This document shows positions 58,267 through 64,000 of a stretch of DNA of 64,000 nucleotides, piece by piece. The first letter of the stretch is position 1; each line of letters starts with the position of its first letter. Where the stretch lies: the NCBI GenBank assembly GCA_002325375.1, contig DCRZ01000001.1, forward strand, positions 372,001 to 436,000, read 5' to 3'. The position numbers and the translations under genes are program-made. Below the pieces are notes generated by a model. That model saw only the letters and a program-made list of their open reading frames with translations, did no database searches and was not told the origin of the DNA. This DNA is from Rhodospirillaceae bacterium UBA1479. GTDB taxonomy: Bacteria > Pseudomonadota > Alphaproteobacteria > Rhodospirillales > Casp-alpha2.

Positions 58267-59574
58267 TCAGCCCGCCAGCGCCTTATCCAAATCCCGGATC
58301 AAATCATCCGCCGTTTCCAAGCCGACCGACAGGCGCACCACGTCCGGCCCCGCACCTGCGGCGATCTGTTGCTCTTCGGTCAGTTGCCGATGGGTGGTCG
58401 AGGCGGGGTGGATGATCAGAGATCGCGTGTCGCCCACGTTGGCGAGGTGGGAGAACAGGTCCACGGTCTCAACACACTTGATGCCGGCCTGATAGCCGCC
58501 CTTGAGCCCGAAGGTGAACACGGCCCCCGCGCCCTTCGGCAGGTACTTCTTGGCGAGCGCGTGCCAGGGGCTGGATTTGAGCCCCGCGTAGGACACCCAG
58601 GAGACGGCCGGGTGGCCTTCGAGGAATTCGGCCACGGCCTGGGCGTTCTGAACGTGGCGGTCCATGCGCAGCGCGAGCGTTTCCGTCCCCGTGATGGTTA
58701 GGAAGGCGTTCATGGGCGCCATGGAGGGGCCGAAGTCGCGCAGGGCGACCGCACGGGCCTTCATGGTGAAGCCGAAGTCGCCGAAGGTCTCATGGAACGT
58801 GAGGCCGTGATAGGCCGGGTCGGGCGTGCACATGCCGGGGAACTTGCCGGACGCGGCCCAATCGAACTTGCCGGATTCGATCACCGCCCCGCCCATGGAA
58901 TTGGCATGGCCCGACAGGAACTTGGTCGTTGAATGAACGACGATGTCGGCCCCCCAATCGAAGGGGCGCAGCAGGTAGGGGGTCGCCAGCGTGTTGTCGA
59001 CGATGAGCGGGATGCCCGCCGCATGGGCGATTTCGGCGACCGGCTCCAGATCGACGACGAGCCCGCCCGGGTTGGCGAGCGCTTCGAGGAAGATGCACTT
59101 GGCGCCCGGATGCGCGGCGAGGGCACGTTGAAATTCTTCCGGCGTCGGATCGACGAAATGGCAGGTCCAGCCGAGCTTCTTGAACGAATGGCCGAACTGG
59201 GTGATGGAGCCGCCGTAGAGGTTCTTCGAGGCGATGAAGCTGTCGCCCGGTTCCAGCAGGGTGAACATGGTGAGGAACTGCGCCGCATGGCCCGAGGCGG
59301 CGCAGACGGCGGCGCGCCCGCCTTCTAGGTTGGCGAGGCGTTCCTCCAGCACCGAAACGGTGGGGTTGGTCAGCCGGGAATAGATGAAGCCGAAGGTTTG
59401 CAGGTTGAACAGGTCGGCCGCGTGCTCCGCACTTTCGAACACATAGGACGTGTTCTGATGGATCGGCGTGACCCGGGCACCCGTTTCCGCATCGGGGCGG
59501 GCCCCGGCGTGGATAGCGCGGGTCTCGAACCCGAATTCATGGGGGCCGTCCGGGGCGGTTTTTTTATCTGCCAT
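58267..59574 (-). CDS. metY: O-acetylhomoserine aminocarboxypropyltransferase (sulfhydrylase)
   Basis: A 435-residue Cys/Met-metabolism PLP enzyme making homocysteine from O-acetylhomoserine and sulfide. It has FETRAIHAGARPD near the start, TSYVFESAEHAADLF, YSRLTNPTVSVLEERL, and the PLP lysine K218 in VVHSTTKFLSGHANSMGG, which identifies the MetY/Cys-O-acetylhomoserine branch. Downstream of the CoA-binding gene with a 4-base gap; probably one operon with the enoyl-CoA hydratase homologue. hom and a MetX-like partial gene are elsewhere in the window. Confidence 0.96.
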   Translation of the reverse strand: MADKKTAPDGPHEFGFETRAIHAGARPDAETGARVTPIHQNTSYVFESAEHAADLFNLQTFGFIYSRLTNPTVSVLEERLANLEGGRAAVCAASGHAAQFLTMFTLLEPGDSFIASKNLYGGSITQFGHSFKKLGWTCHFVDPTPEEFQRALAAHPGAKCIFLEALANPGGLVVDLEPVAEIAHAAGIPLIVDNTLATPYLLRPFDWGADIVVHSTTKFLSGHANSMGGAVIESGKFDWAASGKFPGMCTPDPAYHGLTFHETFGDFGFTMKARAVALRDFGPSMAPMNAFLTITGTETLALRMDRHVQNAQAVAEFLEGHPAVSWVSYAGLKSSPWHALAKKYLPKGAGAVFTFGLKGGYQAGIKCVETVDLFSHLANVGDTRSLIIHPASTTHRQLTEEQQIAAGAGPDVVRLSVGLETADDLIRDLDKALAG

Positions 59575-59578
59575 CGGA

Positions 59579-60094
59579 TCAGCGCATTGGCCGCTTGGCG
59601 GAAATGACGCCGGAATTGACACCGCACCAGCCCAGTTCGCCGAACAGCCGCCCGTATTCGATCTTGGGGCAGCGGTCCATGATGACGGTGATCCCAGCCG
59701 CCTCGGCCCGCGCCGCCGCCGCGTCGTCGCGCACGCCGAGCTGCAGCCAGATCACCTTGATATCCTTCTCGTCCTTCAATTCGATGGCGCGGTCGATGAT
59801 GCCGCCCGCGTCCTTCGACGCGCGGAACACGTCGACCATGTCGATGGGGCCGGGCACCTCGCCCAGTTCGGCGTAGACTTTCTGGTCCCAGATCTCCTTG
59901 CCCGCGTGGCCCGGATTGATGGGGATGACGGTGTACCCCTTGCCCAACAGGTACTTCATGGCGAAGTTGGACGGCCTGACCCAATTGGGCGAGGCGCCGA
60001 CCATGGCGATGGTGCGCACGTTCTTCAGCACGCCCGCGACCAGGGCGTCGTCGTAATGCAGGGGCAGGGGCAGGGGTTCGGCGGGCTGGTTCAT
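59579..60094 (-). CDS. CoA-binding (Rossmann) domain protein
   Basis: A 171-residue YccU-type protein with one CoA_binding domain: VRTIAMVGASPNWVRPSNFAMKYLLG (in parts), GYTVIPINPGHAGKEIWDQKVY, VDVFRASKDAGGIIDRAIE, and the C-terminal CPKIEYGRLFGELGW. The glycine-rich GASP loop should bind CoA or a related nucleotide. Function unknown. Its ATG overlaps the last four bases of the enoyl-CoA hydratase homologue and it ends 4 bases before metY, so the three are probably co-translated. Confidence 0.9.
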   Translation of the reverse strand: MNQPAEPLPLPLHYDDALVAGVLKNVRTIAMVGASPNWVRPSNFAMKYLLGKGYTVIPINPGHAGKEIWDQKVYAELGEVPGPIDMVDVFRASKDAGGIIDRAIELKDEKDIKVIWLQLGVRDDAAAARAEAAGITVIMDRCPKIEYGRLFGELGWCGVNSGVISAKRPMR

Positions 60095-60921
60095 GGGGTG
60101 TCCTTCGGGTCCTTCGACGGGTCCTGCCATTCCGGCATGGGCTGTTTTTCCAGAAAGGCGCCGACGCCGCCCTGGGCGTCCGGGTGCAGCATGTTCTGGA
60201 CAATGGTTTCGGTCGCCAGGTCGTAGGCGGCGTCCAGGCCTTCCTCGATCTGCTTGTAGAACAGCGCCTTGCCGAACTGGATGGCGCGGGGCGATTTGTC
60301 GGCGATGGTGCGGGCCAGCTCATCCGTGGCGCGGTCGAGCCGATCCGCCGGCACCACCCGGTTGATCAGGCCGTATTGCAGCGCCGTTTCGGCATCGATG
60401 AAATCACCGGTAAAAAGCAGTTCCAGGGCCTGTTTGCGCGGCAGATTGCGGGTCACCGCCACCATGGGGGTGGAGCAGAACAGCCCCAGATTGATGCCCG
60501 AGGTCGAAAACCGCACGCCCTCGGCGGCGACGGCGAGGTCGCATTGCGCGACCAACTGACAGCCCGCCGCCGCGGCAACCCCGTGGACCCGCGCGATCAC
60601 GGGCTGCGGAATGCGGGTGAGCGACGTCATCATGCGCGAGCACTGCTTGAACAGGGCTTCCAGCGGTGCGCGGCCGCCCATGGCCTTCATTTCCTGAAGG
60701 TCGTGCCCGGCGCAAAACGCGCGGCCGTTGGCGGCGATGACCACGACCTTGATCGAGCGGTCCTCCGCCAGGGCGTCCAATTGGTCCTGGATCGCGCCCA
60801 TCAATTCGGTCGAGAGCGCGTTGAACTTGTCCGGCCGGTTGAGGGTCAGGGTCGCGATGCCGTCGCGGTCGTCGCGCAGAAGCAGGGCCTCATTCGCACC
60901 TGAATTATGGTTGTCGGTCAT
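60091..60921 (-). CDS. enoyl-CoA hydratase/isomerase homologue lacking the usual catalytic glutamates
   Basis: A 276-residue crotonase-fold protein. The oxyanion-hole block GRAFCAGHDLQEM and GVAAAAGCQLVAQCDLAVA are clear. In true enoyl-CoA hydratases the two catalytic glutamates lie in CELAMMCD-like and PEINLG-like positions; here they read CQLVAQCD and SGINLG, so both are replaced. This resembles ECHDC3-type proteins, whose reaction is not hydration. It is the first gene of the operon with the CoA-binding protein and metY, divergent from a thioesterase, with a LiuR-like palindrome between them. Confidence 0.9.
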   Translation of the reverse strand: MTDNHNSGANEALLLRDDRDGIATLTLNRPDKFNALSTELMGAIQDQLDALAEDRSIKVVVIAANGRAFCAGHDLQEMKAMGGRAPLEALFKQCSRMMTSLTRIPQPVIARVHGVAAAAGCQLVAQCDLAVAAEGVRFSTSGINLGLFCSTPMVAVTRNLPRKQALELLFTGDFIDAETALQYGLINRVVPADRLDRATDELARTIADKSPRAIQFGKALFYKQIEEGLDAAYDLATETIVQNMLHPDAQGGVGAFLEKQPMPEWQDPSKDPKDTP

Positions 60922-61014
60922 GGCTACGGTTTCCTTCCCTGTCTTGGTTCTACGGCCCGGCGGCACAGCATGGCAAGCCCGCCCAAGCGGGGCGGGGAAG
61001 GGCCGCGCCATGAA

Positions 61015-61043
61015 TTGACGTTTACGTTAACGTAAATTACCGT
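61015..61043 (+). promoter_or_regulatory. thioesterase promoter with LiuR/MerR-like palindrome as its spacer
   Basis: TTGACG (61015-61020) is followed exactly by the perfect 16-bp palindrome TTTACGTTAACGTAAA (61021-61036), then TACCGT (61038-61043) as a -10 with a 17-bp spacer. An operator inside the spacer is the hallmark of MerR-family control. The palindrome resembles, from memory, the LiuR operator of fatty-acid and branched-chain-amino-acid catabolism genes. The divergent enoyl-CoA hydratase homologue begins 94 bases to the left. Confidence 0.65.
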
Positions 61044-61077
61044 CGCGTCTCATTCAATCCAGCCCGGAGCCCAAACG

Positions 61078-61509
61078 ATGCCGGAAACATCCGCCGCGAT
61101 CACCGTCGAAGATTTCAACCGCATCCTTGAAGAGGAAATTCCCTTCGCCCACGAGGTCGGCATGCGCGCCGACGACATCGGCCCGGGCACGGCGGTTTTG
61201 CGCATGCCGGCGAGTGAACGGCAATTGCGCCCCGGCGGCACCGTGTCGGGCCCGGCCATGATGGCCCTGGCGGATGCCGCCATGTACGCGGCCCTGCTGG
61301 GCCGTATCGGGGCCGTCAAACTGGCTGTCACCACCAGTTTCAACGCCAATTTCCTGCACCGGCCCGAACCGGCGGACCTGATCGCCGAGGCTTCGGTCCT
61401 GAAACTGGGCAAGCGCCTTGCGGTGATCGAGGTGACGGTCCGTTCCGACGGCTTCGATGCCGCCGTCGCGCATATGACGGGGACCTATTCGATCCCGCCG
61501 AAAGGCTGA
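61078..61509 (+). CDS. PaaI-family hot-dog thioesterase
   Basis: A 143-residue hot-dog-fold acyl-CoA thioesterase. The active-site helix region RPGGTVSGPAMMALADAAMYAAL carries the catalytic Asp typical of PaaI/YbgC-like enzymes (in ALADAAM), and the beta-strands AVLRMPASERQL, LAVTTSFNANFLHRPEPADL and VIEVTVRSDGFDAAVAH follow. It releases CoA from acyl or phenylacetyl-CoA-type esters. Promoter architecture suggests induction with acyl-CoA catabolism genes. rplM begins 167 bases later but has its own promoter. Confidence 0.93.
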   Translation: MPETSAAITVEDFNRILEEEIPFAHEVGMRADDIGPGTAVLRMPASERQLRPGGTVSGPAMMALADAAMYAALLGRIGAVKLAVTTSFNANFLHRPEPADLIAEASVLKLGKRLAVIEVTVRSDGFDAAVAHMTGTYSIPPKG

Positions 61510-61522
61510 GGTGCACAATTAA

Positions 61523-61536
61523 GGTATTATAATACC
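61523..61536. promoter_or_regulatory. 14-bp perfect palindrome GGTATTATAATACC
   Basis: A perfect AT-rich palindrome in the thioesterase-rplM gap, containing TATAAT (61528-61533). No good -35 lies 16-18 bases upstream on either strand. Possible operator or second promoter element for rplM. Confidence 0.35.
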
Positions 61537-61573
61537 GCCCATGTAAGCGACGGAAAATGTTGCGTTATTCCGC

Positions 61574-61602
61574 TTGACTTCCCGCTCTTGTGTGGCATAT
61601 TC
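61574..61602 (+). promoter_or_regulatory. rplM-rpsI promoter (-35 TTGACT, -10 CATATT)
   Basis: TTGACT (61574-61579) and CATATT (61596-61601, or ATATTC one base on) with 16-17 bp spacing, followed by a GC-rich discriminator-like stretch. The leader to the rplM ATG is about 70 bases. Confidence 0.65.
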
Positions 61603-61676
61603 CGCCGCCTTCGGCCCTCCCTGTGCGCGTTTCGCCTGGGGACCGGGCCGCGAATGCTTTTAAGGAACGTGAACCG

Positions 61677-62141
61677 ATGAAAACCTATTCCGCGAAACCG
61701 ACGGAAGTCGAAAAGGGTTGGTTCGTCGTCGATGCCGAGGGTCTTGTCCTCGGTCGTCTGGCGTCGGTCATCGCCTCTCGCCTGCGCGGCAAGCACAAGC
61801 CGATGTATACCCCGCATATCGATTGCGGCGACCACATTATCGTCATCAATGCCGACAAGGTGCGCCTGACCGGCAACAAGCTGGCGGACAAGAAGTACCA
61901 TTACCACACGGGCCATCCGGGCGGCATCAAGACCCGCACGGCCGGCGGCATCCTGGGCGGCGCCCATCCCGAGCGCGTTGTCATCAAGGCCGTCGAGCGC
62001 ATGGTTACGCGCAACCCGTTGGGCCGCGAACAGATGCGTAAGCTGCATGTCTATGCCGGCTCCGAGCATCCCCATGCCGGCCAGCAGCCGCAGGTTCTGG
62101 ACGTTGCGTCCATGAACCCGAAGAACAAAAGGAGCGCCTAA
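61677..62141 (+). CDS. rplM: 50S ribosomal protein L13
   Basis: A 154-residue L13. Family blocks are KGWFVVDAEGLVLGRLAS, HIIVINADKVRLTGNKLADK, YHHTGHPGG-type segment (YHYHTGHPGGIKTRTAGG), ERVVIKAVERMVTRNPLG and KLHVYAGSEHPHAGQQP. The ATG follows GGAACGTG; in-frame sequence upstream is leader. It forms the universal rplM-rpsI operon with a 3-base gap. Confidence 0.98.
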   Translation: MKTYSAKPTEVEKGWFVVDAEGLVLGRLASVIASRLRGKHKPMYTPHIDCGDHIIVINADKVRLTGNKLADKKYHYHTGHPGGIKTRTAGGILGGAHPERVVIKAVERMVTRNPLGREQMRKLHVYAGSEHPHAGQQPQVLDVASMNPKNKRSA

Positions 62142-62144
62142 TCC

Positions 62145-62627
62145 ATGTCCGAAGATGTGAAAACGCTTGAGGACCTCAAGGAACTGACGGGTGCTCCGGA
62201 CGTTGAGGAAACCGCTCCCGCAGAGCCGGTGATCGACGAACACGGCCGCTCCTACGCCACGGGCCGCCGCAAGGACGCCGTCGCCCGCGTGTGGATCAAG
62301 CCGGGACCGGGCAAGATCACCGTCAACGGCCGGGACGCCGCGCTGTATTTCGCGCGCCCCGTGCTGCAGATGATGATCAAGCAGCCGTTCGAAACGGTCG
62401 AGCGTCTGGGCCAGTACGACGTCATGTGCACGGTCAAGGGCGGCGGGCTTTCGGGCCAGGCCGGCGCCGTGCGTCACGGCATTTCCCGTGCACTGACCTA
62501 TTTCGAGCCGACCCTGCGCGGCAAGCTGAAGGCGGGCGGGTTCCTGACCCGTGACAGCCGCGCCGTCGAGCGTAAGAAGTTCGGCCGCCGCAAGGCCCGT
62601 CGTAGCTTCCAGTTCTCGAAGCGCTAG
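62145..62627 (+). CDS. rpsI: 30S ribosomal protein S9
   Basis: A 160-residue S9. The conserved core runs from YATGRRKDAVARVWIKPG through ARPVLQMMIKQPFETV and GGGLSGQAGAVRHGISRAL to the basic C-terminal tail FLTRDSRAVERKKFGRRKAR and its final KR. The first 35 residues are an acidic Glu/Pro-rich extension seen in several alphaproteobacterial S9 proteins. It ends the operon; hairpins follow. Confidence 0.98.
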   Translation: MSEDVKTLEDLKELTGAPDVEETAPAEPVIDEHGRSYATGRRKDAVARVWIKPGPGKITVNGRDAALYFARPVLQMMIKQPFETVERLGQYDVMCTVKGGGLSGQAGAVRHGISRALTYFEPTLRGKLKAGGFLTRDSRAVERKKFGRRKARRSFQFSKR

Positions 62628-62640
62628 TCGCAAAACCCGA

Positions 62641-62771
62641 GCGGCGGCTTGCCGCCGCGAAGGTTGTTTTGCGCGACAGAAAAGCGCTTCAGGGCGATGG
62701 GGATGGCCGGGTTGGCCATCGCCCGTCTACCCGGACAAGATTAAGGCCGCTCCCTTGGGGGCGGCCTTTTT
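62641..62771 (+). terminator. terminator region after rpsI (three hairpins)
   Basis: First, GCGGCGGC-TT-GCCGCCGC (62641-62658), then GTTGTTTT. Second, GGGCGATGG with CCATCGCCC (62692-62724), without T-run. Third, AAGGCCGCTCC with GGGGCGGCCTT-type pairing (62743-62768), followed by TTTTTC; this last one is the strongest intrinsic terminator. Confidence 0.8.
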
Positions 62772-62835
62772 CGTGGCGGCTGTCGGGCAGGGGGCTTTCG
62801 CGCTATACTATCCGCCCAACGACGGGAGACATGAC

Positions 62836-63414
62836 ATGCGACGGCTTTTGACGGCAGTGGTTGTGTTATTGGCGATCTCGGGCACGGCCCGCGCGGCCGC
62901 GGTCGGCGACGACGGCCTGCACAAGCAGCCCTGGTTCGCGGAAACCTTCCTGATCCTGGCCGAGGACATGGCCGAGGCGGACGCCCAGGGCAAGCGCGTC
63001 GCCGTGATTTTCGAGCAGAAGGGCTGCCCCTACTGCCGCGAAATGCACGCGGTGAACTTCCAGGTGCCGGAACTGACCGACTTCGTGAAGAAGAATTTCA
63101 CGGTTCTGCAGTTGAACCTGTGGGGATCGCGGGAAGTTACCGATCTGGACGGCAAGGCCATGGAGGAACGGGACCTGGCCCGCCGCTGGCGCGTCAACTT
63201 CACGCCGACCATCGTGTTCCTGCCGACGCCCGAGGAAATGAAGGCGGGCGAGACCGAGGTCGCGCGCATGCCCGGCTATTTCAAGCCGTTCCATTTTCAC
63301 AGCATGTTCGAATACGTGAAGGCCGGGGCCTACAAGGACCAGCCGTTCCAGCGCTTCCTGCAGCACAAGTTCGAAGAAATGGAAAAGGCCGGCAAGAAGC
63401 CCAAGGTCTGGTGA
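62836..63414 (+). CDS. secreted thioredoxin-fold protein (SoxW-like)
   Basis: A 192-residue periplasmic thioredoxin-like protein. The signal peptide is MRRLLTAVVVLLAISGTARA; the redox site is GCPYCREMH (C-x-x-C); the cis-proline region is NFTPTIVFLP. It resembles SoxW/thioredoxin_2-type reductants that serve sulfur oxidation or cytochrome assembly; no sox gene is adjacent. The C-terminal 50 residues (YFKPFHFHSMFEYVKAGAY, then FLQHKFEEMEKAGKKPK) are helical. The ATG chosen follows GGGAGACATGAC. Confidence 0.92.
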   Translation: MRRLLTAVVVLLAISGTARAAAVGDDGLHKQPWFAETFLILAEDMAEADAQGKRVAVIFEQKGCPYCREMHAVNFQVPELTDFVKKNFTVLQLNLWGSREVTDLDGKAMEERDLARRWRVNFTPTIVFLPTPEEMKAGETEVARMPGYFKPFHFHSMFEYVKAGAYKDQPFQRFLQHKFEEMEKAGKKPKVW

Positions 63415-63420
63415 CCCTGA

Positions 63421-64000
63421 TCAGGGCGTGCGGTCGAGGAACGCCCGCAGCTTGTCCGCCCACAGGTCGGCGTCGATCATCGGCCCGGCGTGACCGTACT
63501 TGGTCTTGATCTCACAGAACTCCGCATCCAGACCTTCGGCTTTCAGGAGGTCCACCGTCGGCTGGCCGAGCGCCACGTCGACGATGTTGTCCGTATCGGC
63601 CAGCACGTTCAGCAGGGGGGCTTTGTATTTCGCGGCATGGGGCGTCATGTCCGAACCGATGCCGGCTTCGTAAAGCTGATAGAGGCAGTTGGCGTCGAAT
63701 TCCTTGGCCCAGGCTTCGCCGCGTTTGCGGATTTCGACGGCCGCCGCGTCCTTGCCGCCCAAGGTATCGGCCAGGTAGTCGCCGATGCCGTAGTTGGTCA
63801 GCCGCTCGACGCGCGCCGCCGCCAATTCCGCATAGACCGGCCCGGCGTCGGGATTGCCGACGTAATGGCCGCCGTTCCAGCCGGCGCACTTGGCGTAGCG
63901 GCCGCGGATTTCTTCAACCTGCGCCATGGTCGTGGCGCGCTTGATGACGCCTGCGATGGGCACCAGGGCCCGCATGCGGTCGGGATGGGTGGCCCCCCAG
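63421..64000 (-). CDS. alpha/beta hydrolase, homoserine O-acetyltransferase-like (5' part outside window)
   Basis: The C-terminal 192 residues of an alpha/beta-hydrolase. The reading frame enters from the right edge with WGATHPDRMRALVPIAG, which in MetX-type homoserine O-acetyltransferases directly follows the nucleophile elbow; the Ser itself is outside. The acidic residue of the triad is probably in LADTDNIVD and the histidine in KYGHAGP. MetX would supply O-acetylhomoserine for the MetY encoded at 58267, but other hydrolases of this clan share the layout, so the enzyme name is tentative. It is convergent with the thioredoxin gene. Confidence 0.8.
   Translation of the reverse strand, partial: WGATHPDRMRALVPIAGVIKRATTMAQVEEIRGRYAKCAGWNGGHYVGNPDAGPVYAELAAARVERLTNYGIGDYLADTLGGKDAAAVEIRKRGEAWAKEFDANCLYQLYEAGIGSDMTPHAAKYKAPLLNVLADTDNIVDVALGQPTVDLLKAEGLDAEFCEIKTKYGHAGPMIDADLWADKLRAFLDRTP

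Noticed and set aside
1..64000. CRISPR arrays, insertion sequences, integrases, prophage genes
   Set aside because: No regularly spaced repeats, transposase or integrase motifs were seen on reading both strands.

Overview
The window is dense, GC-rich chromosomal DNA from an alphaproteobacterium, most likely a free-living Rhodospirillales-type organism. The markers are a MipZ division-site ATPase, the mitochondrial-type complex I accessory subunit NDUFA12, the aroQ-accB-accC-aat block, a DUF2155 gene next to NDUFA12 and MlaD, a vitamin B12-dependent ribonucleotide reductase as the large RNR gene, and a polyhydroxyalkanoate (PHA) system. Placement is by gene content and family knowledge; no database search was possible. 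I see no prophage, insertion sequence, CRISPR array or replication origin.

Layout. 1-7.3 kb: acyl-CoA synthetase (cut by the left edge), a GH114/TM1410-like secreted protein, a molybdopterin oxidoreductase overlapping mipZ, then a VWA protein and a membrane-anchored J-domain protein. 7.4-11.1 kb: galU-ugd-pgm, making UDP-glucose, UDP-glucuronate and hexose-1-phosphates for surface polysaccharide. 11.1-18.6 kb: D-Ala-D-Ala carboxypeptidase with SPOR domain, phasin under what looks like a PhaR operator, clpS-clpA, a CoA-transferase and a duplicated-domain cysteine protein. 18.6-25.5 kb: FemAB/GNAT-like protein, a lower-GC two-gene cassette (putative lipoprotein plus permuted papain-like YiiX-type enzyme), BtuF-like protein, alpha/beta hydrolase, RidA, and a response regulator fused to a metallo-beta-lactamase domain. 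25.3-29.7 kb: nrdJ with a promoter overlapped by NrdR-type boxes, and a small terminator-bounded unit with a 32-codon ORF. 29.7-37.3 kb: NDUFA12, two tandem MlaD-type genes, DUF2155, cytochrome c, then on the minus strand aroQ-accB-accC-aat-antiporter, and a thiS-thiG fusion on the plus strand. 37.4-47.3 kb: rhlE helicase, hydrolases, gamma-carbonic anhydrase, meaB, TauE/SafE permease, a divergent PPOX/MocR pair, and phaC. 47.5-54.4 kb: OmpA-like lipoprotein, alaC-hom-glpX-recJ, and tRNA-Glu. 54.4-64 kb: PAS protein, class I FBPase, His-rich small protein, DHH phosphoesterase, VOC protein, metY with a CoA-binding protein and an enoyl-CoA hydratase homologue lacking both usual glutamates, a thioesterase whose promoter spacer is a perfect LiuR-like palindrome, rplM-rpsI, a secreted thioredoxin, and the C-terminal part of a MetX-like alpha/beta hydrolase.

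Recurring themes are PHA and fatty-acid/CoA metabolism (acyl-CoA synthetase, phasin, phaC, accBC, CoA-transferase, enoyl-CoA hydratase homologue, thioesterase), B12 dependence (nrdJ, BtuF-like, meaB), cell-envelope maintenance (dacF type, MlaD pair, OmpA, mipZ) and homoserine/sulfur metabolism (hom, metY, MetX-like). The least explained loci are the lower-GC cassette at 20.07-21.61 kb, the response-regulator/MBL fusion, the small unit at 25.3-25.5 kb, the VWA/J-domain pair, and the duplicated cysteine protein at 17.9-18.5 kb.
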